Shown piece after piece: positions 17,028 to 26,625 of a stretch of DNA of 64,000 nucleotides. The translations under genes were made by a program, and so were the position numbers. Location: positions 186,001 through 250,000 of the forward strand of contig CAVVFX010000006.1 in NCBI GenBank assembly GCA_963747535.1. The letters run 5' to 3'. A model generated the notes under the pieces. The model was not told where the DNA came from and did no database searches. It worked only from the letters and a program-made list of their open reading frames with translations. Origin of the DNA: CAVVFX01 sp963747535 (lineage in GTDB: Bacteria > Acidobacteriota > Terriglobia > Bryobacterales > Bryobacteraceae). Position 1 is the first letter of the stretch, and each line of letters opens with the position of its first letter.

Positions 17028-18287
17028 ATGCGAGTCCTTTACCTGAATTCTTCCGGACAGATGGGCGGAGCTGAAACCAGCTTAGCCAGTCTTATGGAGA
17101 GCTTGCGTAAGTTGCGCCCGGAGTGGCATTTGAATCTGTTGCTGGGCGAAGACGGCCCGTTCGCAGTTCGCGCGGCCAGGCTCGGTGTGGGAGTTCAGAT
17201 ACTGCCGTTTCCCAGGGTATTTGCGAGGCTGGGTTGTAGTACGGGGATTGGTTTGACCTGGGTACGGAAGGCGATTGGGTCGGCCGGTGCTGTTCTACGT
17301 TACCGCCATGAGTTGAGCGAAACGATGCGGGATATCTGTCCCGACGTGATCCACGCGAATGGATTGAAGATGCACTTATTGACTTCATCGATCTCGCGGC
17401 GGGGAGCAGGAAACTGCGGAGTCCGCATTTGCCATGTGCACGATTACGTGAGTCGACGTCCGGTGGCGCGATCGCTTCTAAAGGCCGGCGTGGGACGGTT
17501 CGACCGCGTCGTGGCCAATTCGAATAGCGTGGCTGCGGATCTCCTGACGCTACCGGTACCGCGTCAAACATTAAGCACGATCTACAACGGCGTGCAGCTC
17601 GAGCGCTTCACTTCCAGCGGGGAGAAATTGGATTTGAACGGCCTCAGCGGCTTAACGGAGCCGCGCGCCGGCGTAGTGCGAGTCGGCCTGGTAGCTAACT
17701 TTGCCAAATGGAAAGGCCACATTACTTTCATGCGCGCCCTGGCGTTGCTGCCGGAAAGTCTCAATGTTCGCGCCTACGTGATTGGCGGGCCGGTCTACCA
17801 GACTTCAGATAGCCAGCACACGTTCGATGAATTGCGCGAAGCGGCAAAAGAATACTGCCCCGGAGTTCAGCTTGGCTTTACCGGTGTCGTCACGGCGCCT
17901 GAGGCAGCGTTCCGGGCCCTGGACATAGTTGTCCATGCCAGCACGGCTCCCGAGCCCTTCGGGATGGTCATCATCGAGGCTATGGCGTGCGGAAAGGCCG
18001 TGATCGTCAGCAATGGTGGCGGCGCATGTGAAATCTTCGAAGACGGGGTCACGGCGCTGGCGCATCAGCCCGGGGACCCCGTGATGCTGGCCGGACAAAT
18101 CGAACGTTTTGCAACTGATGCCGGACTTCGGCTGCGTCTGGGGAGGAATAGCCGCGAGGCGGTCGCCCGCCGTTTTCCGGCAGACGCCATGGGAACGCGC
18201 TTTGCGGATCTCTATTGTAGCCTGGCGGACGGCCGGGAGGCTGATGCTTATGCGAGCGCGGAGGGCGGCAAGAAATGCTTCGCGTAG
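17028..18287 (+). CDS. Glycosyltransferase family 4 (first of three)
   Basis: About 419 residues from ATG 17028 (GTG 17019 is an alternative). A GT-B fold enzyme: the N-terminal acceptor domain has NSSGQMGGAETSLASLM, the GG(A/M)E motif of GT4 enzymes. The C-terminal nucleotide-sugar domain has PEPFGMVIIEAMACGKAVIV, the EX7E motif. It transfers a sugar from a nucleotide donor to a growing glycan or small-molecule acceptor in the cytoplasm. The 3' end overlaps the next glycosyltransferase by 13 nt. Three consecutive GT4 genes suggest an oligosaccharide of at least three sugars. Confidence 0.9.
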   Translation: MRVLYLNSSGQMGGAETSLASLMESLRKLRPEWHLNLLLGEDGPFAVRAARLGVGVQILPFPRVFARLGCSTGIGLTWVRKAIGSAGAVLRYRHELSETMRDICPDVIHANGLKMHLLTSSISRRGAGNCGVRICHVHDYVSRRPVARSLLKAGVGRFDRVVANSNSVAADLLTLPVPRQTLSTIYNGVQLERFTSSGEKLDLNGLSGLTEPRAGVVRVGLVANFAKWKGHITFMRALALLPESLNVRAYVIGGPVYQTSDSQHTFDELREAAKEYCPGVQLGFTGVVTAPEAAFRALDIVVHASTAPEPFGMVIIEAMACGKAVIVSNGGGACEIFEDGVTALAHQPGDPVMLAGQIERFATDAGLRLRLGRNSREAVARRFPADAMGTRFADLYCSLADGREADAYASAEGGKKCFA

Positions 18288-19465
18288 GCTTGCTGTGCGA
18301 TTTCCGGGAAGAGCAATGGGCCAGCATGAATCTGGTCGGCGAGATGATGTTTGAGCAGTTGACCCGTCGGCACGGCCGCACTCTTGACACCGATCGGATC
18401 ACGCCTCCGTTCCAGCGGAGGGCCACCGCGCCCCGCGTGTTTCGATCCTCGCACGCGGCCTGGAACACCGACCGGCTGTGGAACCGGATGGTCGGATATC
18501 CTCGGTGGCTGCGGGGGCGGCAGGAACGCTACGATATCTTTCACATCGTCGATCACAGCTACGCGCATCTGGCGTTGACCCTCCCGAGCGCCCGTACGGT
18601 TGTGACGTGCCACGACCTGGATGCCTTCCGCTGTTTGACGGAGCCCGCGAAAGACCCGCGTCCCCTCTGGTTCAAGATCATGACGCAACGGATACTCAAT
18701 GGCCTACGCTCGGCTAAACATGTAATCTTCGTCAGCGAAGCGGTCCGGCAGGAAGCGAACCGTCTCGGTCTGCTTCCGAACTCGCATTGCAGCGTGATCC
18801 ACAATGGCGTTCAATGTGAGCCGGACACCGGCGGCGATGCGGATCGCGAAGCTCTGTGCTTACTCGGCGCAGTTGCCACGGGTCCCATCCTTCTCAGCGT
18901 CGGCAGCACGGTCCCGCGTAAAAGGATTGACATCCTCCTTCGCGTGCTCGCCGGAGTCGCCAGGGAAATTCCGGCCGTACGACTGATTCGCGCGGGCGGT
19001 CCACTCACCGGGCCGCAAGCAGAGTTGGCTGGAGAACTGGGCGTAACGCGACTGATTGTGGAGCTTCCCTTTGTGGATCGTGCCGTCCTGGGTGCGGTTT
19101 ACCGCAGGGCGACACTTCTCTTGCAGCCGTCCGAAAGCGAGGGCTTTGGTCTCCCGGTAGTGGAAGCCATGGCGTACGGCTGTCCCGTGGTCGCCAGCGA
19201 TCTTCCGGCGCTGCGGGAAATTGGCGGACAGGCCGCTGTCTATTGCCGGGTTGGCGATGTTTCTGAGTGGACGGAATCGGTCAGCCGGCTGCTGCATCAG
19301 TGGCGCGAGGAGCCAGCCCTCTGGAATCGCTTGCGAAGCCGCTCCATCGAGAATGTGCGGCGCTTCAATTGGCGCGAGACCGCCGACCGCGTGGCCGGCG
19401 TGTACCAAGAGGTCATTGCAAAGACAGAAGGACTAGAGATGGCCCTGAGCCATCACCAACAATGA
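18275..19465 (+). CDS. Glycosyltransferase family 4 (second of three)
   Basis: 396 residues. The N-terminal region LRVGLLCDFREEQWASMNLV is followed by a Rossmann-like C-terminal domain with SVGSTVPRKRIDILL and the EX7E motif SESEGFGLPVVEAMAYGCPV. It resembles mannosyltransferase-type GT4 enzymes, but donor and acceptor cannot be read from sequence. It overlaps the genes on both sides (13 nt and 4 nt), so expression is tightly coupled. Confidence 0.9.
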   Translation: MLRVGLLCDFREEQWASMNLVGEMMFEQLTRRHGRTLDTDRITPPFQRRATAPRVFRSSHAAWNTDRLWNRMVGYPRWLRGRQERYDIFHIVDHSYAHLALTLPSARTVVTCHDLDAFRCLTEPAKDPRPLWFKIMTQRILNGLRSAKHVIFVSEAVRQEANRLGLLPNSHCSVIHNGVQCEPDTGGDADREALCLLGAVATGPILLSVGSTVPRKRIDILLRVLAGVAREIPAVRLIRAGGPLTGPQAELAGELGVTRLIVELPFVDRAVLGAVYRRATLLLQPSESEGFGLPVVEAMAYGCPVVASDLPALREIGGQAAVYCRVGDVSEWTESVSRLLHQWREEPALWNRLRSRSIENVRRFNWRETADRVAGVYQEVIAKTEGLEMALSHHQQ

Positions 19466-20679
19466 ACGCCAACTTCGACAATCCGAACGCAGTAAAGCGC
19501 CTCAGGGTTCTCCAACTCGGCAAGTTCTACCCGCCGCAGCGGGGAGGCATGGAGAGCCACCTCAAGACGCTCTGCGATCGCTTGCGCGAGGAGGTCGATG
19601 TTGAGGTGATCGTTTCCAACACGGGTCCAGGTACGGCGCGGGAAGTCTGCGATGGTGTCCCTGTTACGCGCGTCGCTCGTCTGGCACAGGTGGCCTCAAC
19701 CTCAGTCAACCCGGCGATGATCGCCGAAATCCGCCGGCACGACGCCGATCTCATTCACCTGCACTGGCCCAATCCCATGGCTGCGCTGGCCTACCTGATG
19801 AGCGGGAAAAAAGGCCCGCTGGTGATTACCTATCACAGCGATGTCGTGAAACAGCGGACCCTGAGGCATATCTTCGCGCCGGTTTCGCGGGCTGTGCTCC
19901 AACGCTCCAAGGCGATCATCGTTTCGTCGGAACATTACCTGGAAACTTCTACGGTTTTACGTGACTACAGCGACCGGTGCCGGGTCGTTCCCTTCGGAAT
20001 CTCCGAGCCCTACTTCGGATTGCCCGATGAAAAAGCGGTCGCGGACATTCGCTCGCAATATGGCCAAAGGCTGATCCTCAGCGTTGGCCGGTTAGTCGAC
20101 TACAAGGGCTTTGAGTATCTGATCCGGGCTATGGCGGAGACGCAGGAGAGGCTCCTGATTGCGGGAGAGGGTCCCCTTAAGGCCGAACTCGTAGCGCTGA
20201 CGAGATCGCTCGGGCTCACCAGCCGGGTGATTTTTTTGGGCGAGCCTTCGGATGAGCAGCTTCGCAATCTGTACCACGCGGCCGATATTTTTGTGCTCGC
20301 GTCCACCAATCGTAGAGAAGCATTCGGACTGGTCCAGGCGGAAGCCATGGCTGCCGCGAAACCCGTGATTAATACTAATGTCGATTCGGGAGTGCCTTTC
20401 GTGTCGCTGGACCAGGCGACTGGATTGACGGTTCCACATTCGGATGCGGGCTCACTTGCCCGGGCAATTACCCGTTTGATGGAAGATGCCGAGTTGCGAT
20501 CCAGCCTGGGGCAAGCGGCCAGACACCGCGCCGAAACCATGTTCCGGTCAGGGACGATGGCGGTCCGGACGCTGCGGATGTACCAGAGTATTCTTGAACA
20601 GTGTTCTGTGCAAAAAGGGTCGCGCGCCGACTCGCTGTTACGCAAACCCATTGAAAGAACGGCCAGACAGGCCTCGTGA
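19462..20679 (+). CDS. Glycosyltransferase family 4 (third of three)
   Basis: 405 residues from ATG 19462, which overlaps the previous stop in ATGA. An upstream start would run far into the preceding gene and add a basic, non-homologous leader. Motifs: LQLGKFYPPQRGGMESHL (GT4 N-terminal GGME), ILSVGRLVDYKGFEYLIRAM, and REAFGLVQAEAMAAAKPVI (EX7E). It resembles the family of rhamnosyl or mannosyl GT4 enzymes in exopolysaccharide clusters. The end overlaps a GTG in front of the flavoprotein gene, whose better start is downstream. Confidence 0.9.
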   Translation: MNANFDNPNAVKRLRVLQLGKFYPPQRGGMESHLKTLCDRLREEVDVEVIVSNTGPGTAREVCDGVPVTRVARLAQVASTSVNPAMIAEIRRHDADLIHLHWPNPMAALAYLMSGKKGPLVITYHSDVVKQRTLRHIFAPVSRAVLQRSKAIIVSSEHYLETSTVLRDYSDRCRVVPFGISEPYFGLPDEKAVADIRSQYGQRLILSVGRLVDYKGFEYLIRAMAETQERLLIAGEGPLKAELVALTRSLGLTSRVIFLGEPSDEQLRNLYHAADIFVLASTNRREAFGLVQAEAMAAAKPVINTNVDSGVPFVSLDQATGLTVPHSDAGSLARAITRLMEDAELRSSLGQAARHRAETMFRSGTMAVRTLRMYQSILEQCSVQKGSRADSLLRKPIERTARQAS

Positions 20680-20699
20680 TGACTAAGGAGGAACGATCG

Positions 20700-21965
20700 A
20701 TGAGAAATGAAGTGGAAGTCGCAATTATTGGAGCTGGTCCCTATGGCTTGTCCATAGCAGCCCATCTTCGGGCTCTGCAGGTTGATTTCCGGATCTTCGG
20801 CAGTCCCATGCACACCTGGATGAACCAGATGCCGGAGGGCATGTGTCTGAAGTCGGAAGGCTTCGCGTCAACGCTGTACGATCCGGAATCCGCATTGACC
20901 CTGGAGCGCTTTTGCCAGGAGAGAAGCATTCCTTATTCCGATCTTGGTTTGCCGGTTCGGCTCGAGACTTTCATCTCGTATGGACTGGAGTTCCAAAGAC
21001 GACTCGTTCCTGAGCTCGAAGACAGGGTGGTGGTCTCGCTGGAACGCTCAAACCAGGGGTTCCGGCTGCAACTTGACAACGGTGAAATCGCCCTTTCGAG
21101 GAGAGTCGTCGTCGCGGCGGGGATCAGTCATTTTGCGTACCTGCCGCCGATGCTGCGCGGCCTGCCCGGGGAACTCGTCACGCATAGCTCGCAGCACCAC
21201 TCGGTTGGCCACTTTCGAGGGCGTGACGTGACCATCATTGGGGCAGGCGCATCGGCGCTTGATTTAGCTGCGCTGGTCAAAGGCGCCGGGGCCACTGTCC
21301 GCGTCATCGCGCGCAAGCCGGTAATTCACTTTCATAATCCGCCCGGACCTTTGCCGCGGCCCTGGCTCGATCGCGTCCGTGCTCCCATGACAGGGCTCGG
21401 CCCTGGCTGGCGATCTCTTCTTTGCGTGGAAGCACCGCTTCTGTTTCATCGCATGCCGGAAGCGTTTCGCCTGGAAGTGGTGCGCCGTCATCTTGGCCCG
21501 GCGCCCGCCTGGTTTACCAAGGAAGCCGTGGTGGGCCACGTGGAACTGAATGTGGGGACCAGCCTTCGGGAGGTCCAGATTCAACAGGATCGCGTCCGTC
21601 TTCATGTCGGGACCCTGGGCGGCCAATCGCGGTGGATTGAAACCGATCACGTGATTGCGGGCACCGGATACCAGGTCGACCTGCAACGCCTCAAGTTCCT
21701 TAGCAGCGGTTTGCAGGATCAAATTCGATCGGCCAGTCAGGCGCCGGTTCTTTCTCGCTTCTTCGAGTCGACTGTCGAAGGTCTGTATTTTGTAGGAGCG
21801 GCCGCCGCACCCAGCTTCGGCCCCTTGCTACGATTTGCCTACGGAGCCGGATACACCGCACGCCGCCTTTCCCGCCACCTGTCCAGAACGGCACATCGAC
21901 CGGTGCCGGTTCCAGAGCCGGAACTCACCGCGGTTGGGTCGGCCGGAGACCACGTCAACCAATGA
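20700..21965 (+). CDS. FAD/NAD(P)-dependent oxidoreductase (flavin monooxygenase-like)
   Basis: 421 residues. ATG 20700 is chosen over GTG 20676 or ATG 20679 because a strong AAGGAGG lies at 20685-20691, eight bases ahead. Two dinucleotide-binding motifs are present: IIGAGPYGLSIAAHL at the N-terminus (FAD) and IIGAGASALDLAALV mid-protein (NAD(P)H). An ATG-like IAGTGYQVDL follows. The layout matches class B-like monooxygenases and lysine/ornithine N-hydroxylase relatives. It may hydroxylate the product made by the glycosyltransferase and ATP-grasp genes (inference). The convergent next gene is separated by a family A hairpin. Confidence 0.85.
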   Translation: MRNEVEVAIIGAGPYGLSIAAHLRALQVDFRIFGSPMHTWMNQMPEGMCLKSEGFASTLYDPESALTLERFCQERSIPYSDLGLPVRLETFISYGLEFQRRLVPELEDRVVVSLERSNQGFRLQLDNGEIALSRRVVVAAGISHFAYLPPMLRGLPGELVTHSSQHHSVGHFRGRDVTIIGAGASALDLAALVKGAGATVRVIARKPVIHFHNPPGPLPRPWLDRVRAPMTGLGPGWRSLLCVEAPLLFHRMPEAFRLEVVRRHLGPAPAWFTKEAVVGHVELNVGTSLREVQIQQDRVRLHVGTLGGQSRWIETDHVIAGTGYQVDLQRLKFLSSGLQDQIRSASQAPVLSRFFESTVEGLYFVGAAAAPSFGPLLRFAYGAGYTARRLSRHLSRTAHRPVPVPEPELTAVGSAGDHVNQ

Positions 21966-21984
21966 GCCGTCGTCTACGACACCC

Positions 21985-22030
21985 GTACGACAGACGATCG
22001 ATGTTGGTCGTCTGTCGGGCGGGGGCAGCC
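21985..22030. repeat. REP-like double hairpin (family A), copy 1, diverged
   Basis: It starts GTAC (consensus GTAG), then CGACAGACGA pairs with TCGTCTGTCG, followed by a G-rich second half ending GCAGCC. It lies between two convergent genes and may serve as a shared terminator. Confidence 0.6.
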
Positions 22031-22040
22031 GGCGGCTTCC

Positions 22041-23186
22041 TCACCGGAACAGTAACTGCGCGTAGTCATTGAGATAATGACGCCAGTTGATCCAGGTATG
22101 TCCGCCCTCGGATTCGTGGAACTGGTACGTGATTCCATGCGCCTTCAGCACCTCGGCCAGGTTTCCCGCGCTCGCCCTCGTCAACTTGTCCTTCTCTCCG
22201 ACTCCGATCCAGAAAAGCTTGATCATCTTGTTGGTGCGCGCGGAATCGTCGAAGAAATGAGCCGCAGAGGTTTGGAATTGCTCCGTTGCATTGACCCGGA
22301 CCCCCGCGCTGAAGACGCCGATGTAAGCGAAGGTGTCCAGATGCCCCGGCGCGATGCGCAGCGTCTGGCCGCCGCCCATAGAGAGTCCGGCGAGGGCGCG
22401 ATTCTCTCTGTTAGCCGCCGTGCGGTAGTGCTTCTCGACATACGGCATGACATTATCGAGTAACTCGGCCGTGAACTGATCGCTGCTGGATGCAGCGCTA
22501 CCTCCCGGCGTGCGCGGCATGGAGCCATTGGGCATCACCACAATCATCGGGACCGCCTGGTTTCCGGCGAGAAGATTGTCGAGGATGAATCCCGCGCGCC
22601 CGATGGTGCTCCATCCGGCATCGTCGTCGCCGGAGCCATGCAGCAGATAAAGCACCGGATATTTCTTGGTCCCTGTCTCGTAACCCGGCGGAGTGTAGAC
22701 GTGCATGCTCCGCATGGTGTCGAGCGCTTTCGACGAGTACCACACGGTCCGGATCTCACCATGCGGGACATCCCGGGTGGATTCGTAGGCCATCTCATCG
22801 CCCGGCACTTCGACGAGGCTGTCCAACGACGCGATCCCAGGCTTGACCAGTACATTTTTCGGATCGATTACCCGCACACCGTCCACGGTAAAAACGTAGG
22901 AGTAGAAATCCGGCACGAGCGGTCCAACCGTCATCGACCAGACGCCATTCTCGTCTTTTTCCAGATTCCCTCCCGTTCCACGTCCTTGCGAGATCCAGTC
23001 TCCGGTGAGCGAGACCTCGCTCGCCTTGGGAGCGTAGATCCGGAAAACGACCCGCTTGTCCGGTAGGACTTCGGGAGACTTGACGCTTGGCTGCTGCGGC
23101 GTACGCGGCGCCTCCTGGGCCAGCAGAACTGTCATAGACCAGGCCAGACAACCGGCGATGCGAATTGTTGTGAAGGTCAAAACCAT
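22041..23186 (-). CDS. Secreted CE1-type esterase with N-terminal E-set/CBM48-like domain
   Basis: 381 residues. A signal peptide (about 1-24) is followed by an immunoglobulin-like E-set domain (VVFRIYAPKASEVSLTGDW), then an alpha/beta hydrolase: YPVLYLLHGSGDDDAGW (oxyanion loop), ALAGLSMGGGQTLR with nucleophile Ser, and SEGGHTWINWRHYL with the catalytic His. This layout is that of feruloyl and related acyl esterases acting on plant hemicellulose side chains. It belongs to a run of secreted hydrolases. Exact acyl specificity is not determinable. Confidence 0.88.
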   Translation of the reverse strand: MVLTFTTIRIAGCLAWSMTVLLAQEAPRTPQQPSVKSPEVLPDKRVVFRIYAPKASEVSLTGDWISQGRGTGGNLEKDENGVWSMTVGPLVPDFYSYVFTVDGVRVIDPKNVLVKPGIASLDSLVEVPGDEMAYESTRDVPHGEIRTVWYSSKALDTMRSMHVYTPPGYETGTKKYPVLYLLHGSGDDDAGWSTIGRAGFILDNLLAGNQAVPMIVVMPNGSMPRTPGGSAASSSDQFTAELLDNVMPYVEKHYRTAANRENRALAGLSMGGGQTLRIAPGHLDTFAYIGVFSAGVRVNATEQFQTSAAHFFDDSARTNKMIKLFWIGVGEKDKLTRASAGNLAEVLKAHGITYQFHESEGGHTWINWRHYLNDYAQLLFR

Positions 23187-23264
23187 TCTCCTCTTTGATG
23201 CAAGTTTCGGTCAGGGCAAACACTCATCTTTGCTATAGATTGTATGCCCAACCGGCACTCTTTA

Positions 23265-24407
23265 TCAGGGCTGAATGGTAACTGTCGTGGATGCGCTCTT
23301 AGTCGAATCCGCAATCGAGGTTGCGGTGACCACCACTGTTCCCTGGGTTTTGAGCGTAGCGGGAGTAGCATATAGCCCGCTGTCGTCAATGCTTCCGGCA
23401 TTTTTAGGCGAAATCGACCAGGTTACATTATTATCCAGGGAATTATAGACAGTTTGGGAAAAGCGCAGCGTCTGGCCGGCCGTCAGTGTCACCGGCGTGC
23501 CTGGAGAGATGGCAACCGCGACCGGAGGGTAGAGGGCCACACCCGATGAGGCGGATTTAGTGGAGTCACTACGCAATGTCGCAGTAATGGTGACGGCTTG
23601 CTGGGTGGTAATCTTGCCGGGTGCGGTATAAACCCCCGAATTGCTGATCGAACCTACTTGTGGATTGATCGTCCAGTTCACCGGAACGGCGGCCATACCA
23701 GGCTGAACCGCGGAGAATTGCTCGCGCTGTGAAGCGTACAGGACCGGCCATTGCGGCGCCACCGAGAGTTCCGGCGGGACCACCACCGGAATGCTGAGCG
23801 AGCTATTTACCACAATGTGCGGAGGTTCTTGTCCCGTAGTCGCTCCCACCGCCGTCACGTATCCCTGGGTGTCCACAGTAGCCGCGCTTGCAGAGGTGGA
23901 GGAGAACGTGGTGCTGACAGAATGAGTGATGTCTAACTGCGTTCCGTCCGCATAGGTGCCGACCACACGCAGAGGCACGCGTGCTCCGACAGGTAGATAC
24001 AAGATCGTTGGAGCCACATCGATCTGAACCGGCGCATCCGGGCGCTCTACGGAAATAGTAATGGCAGCCGAAGTCGCATTCCCGGTCGCAGACACCCCCA
24101 GTGCCGTCAGTGAATAACGTCCTGGGGAAATGTTAGCGGGGATCGGAAGGGAAAACTGATAAGGTGACGCCGTGATGATGCTGCTATAACCTATCGGGCC
24201 TTCTCCTACCAGAACTACTTGAGTGAAGGATCCGGAAGTCGTCACCGTTACCGCGAGTGTCTGTCCGGGAGCGGCAGAACTGCCGTCGGCCGGCGCGGTA
24301 ATAGTAAGACTCGGCGCAGCGGTCAATTGCGCAACCGCGAGGGACAAGTAAGCCATCATCCGGACTACCGGGATCAGGTGGCAGTGCTGTGAAGTTCGAA
24401 TCGTCAT
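23265..24407 (-). CDS. Secreted protein with bacterial Ig-like domains
   Basis: 380 residues. After a signal peptide (SLAVAQLTAAPSL) come beta-rich repeats typical of bacterial Ig-like domains: APADGSSAAPGQTLAVTVTT, VAPTILYLPVGARVPLRVVG, and two near-duplicate C-terminal repeats of about 90 residues (NPQVGSISNSGVYTAPGKIT versus SPKNAGSIDDSGLYATPATL). No catalytic motif is visible. It is probably an adhesive or structural surface protein. It lies 19 nt after the lipase-like gene, so the two may be expressed together. Confidence 0.75.
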   Translation of the reverse strand: MTIRTSQHCHLIPVVRMMAYLSLAVAQLTAAPSLTITAPADGSSAAPGQTLAVTVTTSGSFTQVVLVGEGPIGYSSIITASPYQFSLPIPANISPGRYSLTALGVSATGNATSAAITISVERPDAPVQIDVAPTILYLPVGARVPLRVVGTYADGTQLDITHSVSTTFSSTSASAATVDTQGYVTAVGATTGQEPPHIVVNSSLSIPVVVPPELSVAPQWPVLYASQREQFSAVQPGMAAVPVNWTINPQVGSISNSGVYTAPGKITTQQAVTITATLRSDSTKSASSGVALYPPVAVAISPGTPVTLTAGQTLRFSQTVYNSLDNNVTWSISPKNAGSIDDSGLYATPATLKTQGTVVVTATSIADSTKSASTTVTIQP

Positions 24408-24426
24408 TTTGTGTTATCCTCGCCCA

Positions 24427-26403
24427 CTACGGAAGCGGCTGAAAAGCCCCGCTCTGCACTTGAGAATTCAGGAGATTGATGACTGTGGTAGTCACTGTCG
24501 TTCCTGCGTCCAGTTCACCGGGCGGGCTAAACCCAAGGTGCTCCAATCCAGCGGAATGAACGAACCCGGAGAATGTTGAACCGGACTGCGAAAACCGTTG
24601 GCCCGCCAGTTGGCTGAAACTGGAGACCATGGCGTCGCTCGAATCCCCAAACACACCAGCCCATCCGAATGAGGTGAGGCTGGACGCGAGGGGACTTGCG
24701 GAACATAACCTCCGGATGAACTGCGCGACGCCTCCTGTCTTGTCTAAACCGTCGGTGTTGGAATTGTTCACCACACCGGCGATCAGGGCCGTTGCAGCGT
24801 TGTCGCCTCCTGACTGCTGAATCCGGGCGAGCGCGGGACTGAGCCCTCCACCGAAGCCATTCCCTTCAAGATCGCCGACGCCTCCGGACACGCTGCTTCC
24901 GTTCACCGTTGCGCTAGCGAACGAGAAACTGCCTGCGTCTGCCAGGATTTCCCTGAAACATGCATTTTCGTTGCGCAGAAGCGCGGTGGCGAAAGGAGTA
25001 CCGAGATGCGGAGTTCCGATGGTGATCAGCTTATTCACGCTGCCCTGTCCGAATGACTCGGGCGCATCATAGTTTTCGAGTTGGACCAACGCGCGAGCAA
25101 GGGTTCCGCCCATACCGTGAACCACCACGTCGGCCTGTGTCGCGGCGACGTTCTGAGTCGCGCGGAACTCGTTCACAAATTGTGCAATCTCGTTAAGAAG
25201 AAGAGGAGCGTTATAGGCCAACCCTAAAGAATTCTCCTTCGCCAGCGCGATATTGGCGGTCTGAAAGGTCGGGAGACTCGCTGTGATCCCGTTACTCAGC
25301 ACGCCGTTATAAGAGGCACGGCGAATAAAGAAACGCGAATCATTAATCAAAGGAGTAAATGTATTCCAGTCCGTCGGGTCTCCCCAGAGATCATGCACCA
25401 GGACTACCGGTGGGCGCACGATAATCAGCGACTTGGTGACGGCAGGTGTATTCGGACCCGACGGGTTTGCCTGGATGCCAACCGTACGGCTTCCCAATGA
25501 ATCGTCCTGCGAACCGCGGGAAAAATCCGGGGGTGGATAGTAAAGCGCGAAAGCCATGGGACCGTTCGAACTGTCCTGCGATGTTATCCGGATCGACTGC
25601 GCTTTCCCGTTGGACGAACCGTCGATTGCGGTAACACCTCCATCCTGCTGGGGAGAATTGCTTTGCCCGTTCCTGTCATTGACTACGCTAAACGTCACAA
25701 CGTCGCCGACAGTGCTCGTTCTCGCAACCAGCAACACGCGCGCAACACCGTCCGCGGCGACGCCCCTGACCATCGTTCCCAGCGTTGCCAGAGATTCGGG
25801 ATCGGCCACAACTCCCGTCCCGGATATCAGGCTGGGGACCGGATCGATAAAATAGAGCGGCTCGTCGAGATAGCACGAAATGTTATCGATGTAGAAGCCT
25901 GCGGGCCCGGCTTGAGTCCATGCGGGGCTGGTGACAGTGAGGGTAACCTGGTGAATGTTGCCGTTGGTAAATTGGATGGTCGTACCGTAGACACTGTACG
26001 AGCTCAACGGGATAATCTGATTGCCTCCGGCGTCATCCACCACTTGCAGCGATTCACTGGAATTCCAATTGTCTCCCGCCACCATGCTGAGGCCCGAGAC
26101 CGGTCCGTCGAACGTGATGGTGATGGTCGGCTGGACGCCCGCGCAGGTGTTGACCGTTGCATAGACGTTGTTGGTCGTCTGCCCGGGGTCGGCATAGCTC
26201 AGGACCTGTCCGCCGGAAAATGTCGCCCCCGGTTGTTTGAGAGCCGGAATTGCGGGACTGGCGGTGGGTGTTATGGTGTTGCGGATACAGCCGGAAGGCG
26301 CGGGAAGTTGCTCAAAATTGACGCTCAGGTAGGTCTGGGATAAGCAGCTTCCGCAGAAAGCGCCAAGAGCGCAAAACAGAAACAGGCTTTTTGTAACTGT
26401 CAT
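24427..26403 (-). CDS. Secreted lipase-like alpha/beta-hydrolase with nucleophile replaced
   Basis: About 658 residues from ATG 26403, giving a signal peptide (KSLFLFCALGAFCGSCLS). The N-terminal beta-sandwich (about 25-180) looks like a sugar- or surface-binding region. A lipase-like domain follows: PVVLVHDLWGDPTDWN, then VVHGMGGTLARALVQLENY where lipases have GHSMGG, and ITIGTPHLGTPFA. The nucleophile Ser is Gly here (codon GGT), so classic hydrolysis should be lost unless another residue serves. The frame is otherwise intact with no stop, so this looks like a maintained pseudo-enzyme rather than decay. Confidence 0.75.
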   Translation of the reverse strand: MTVTKSLFLFCALGAFCGSCLSQTYLSVNFEQLPAPSGCIRNTITPTASPAIPALKQPGATFSGGQVLSYADPGQTTNNVYATVNTCAGVQPTITITFDGPVSGLSMVAGDNWNSSESLQVVDDAGGNQIIPLSSYSVYGTTIQFTNGNIHQVTLTVTSPAWTQAGPAGFYIDNISCYLDEPLYFIDPVPSLISGTGVVADPESLATLGTMVRGVAADGVARVLLVARTSTVGDVVTFSVVNDRNGQSNSPQQDGGVTAIDGSSNGKAQSIRITSQDSSNGPMAFALYYPPPDFSRGSQDDSLGSRTVGIQANPSGPNTPAVTKSLIIVRPPVVLVHDLWGDPTDWNTFTPLINDSRFFIRRASYNGVLSNGITASLPTFQTANIALAKENSLGLAYNAPLLLNEIAQFVNEFRATQNVAATQADVVVHGMGGTLARALVQLENYDAPESFGQGSVNKLITIGTPHLGTPFATALLRNENACFREILADAGSFSFASATVNGSSVSGGVGDLEGNGFGGGLSPALARIQQSGGDNAATALIAGVVNNSNTDGLDKTGGVAQFIRRLCSASPLASSLTSFGWAGVFGDSSDAMVSSFSQLAGQRFSQSGSTFSGFVHSAGLEHLGFSPPGELDAGTTVTTTVINLLNSQVQSGAFQPLP

Positions 26404-26540
26404 CTCGAAGATCCCCATAACTTGCGTATTTGATCTAAGTAGCGAACTGCAAGCAGAGAGTACCAAGCGGTCTATTGGTACTGCAAGATGATAGATCGAA
26501 CTAATTAGAAAGTTATGGAAGTACTGTTGGCAAAATTCCC

Positions 26541-26588
26541 GTAGGACAGACCATCGATTTGTGTGGTCTGTCCGGCTGCGGAGCAGCC
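26541..26588. repeat. REP-like double hairpin (family A), copy 2
   Basis: The layout is 5'-GTAG, then GGACAGACCA pairing with TGGTCTGTCC around a 10-nt loop, then GGCTGC/GCAGCC with a triloop. It is one of the two clearest copies in the window, lying in the 222-nt gap between two minus-strand genes. Confidence 0.75.
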
Positions 26589-26625
26589 TTCAAGAACCTT
26601 GTCTACGGTATGGAGCCCGCGGGAG

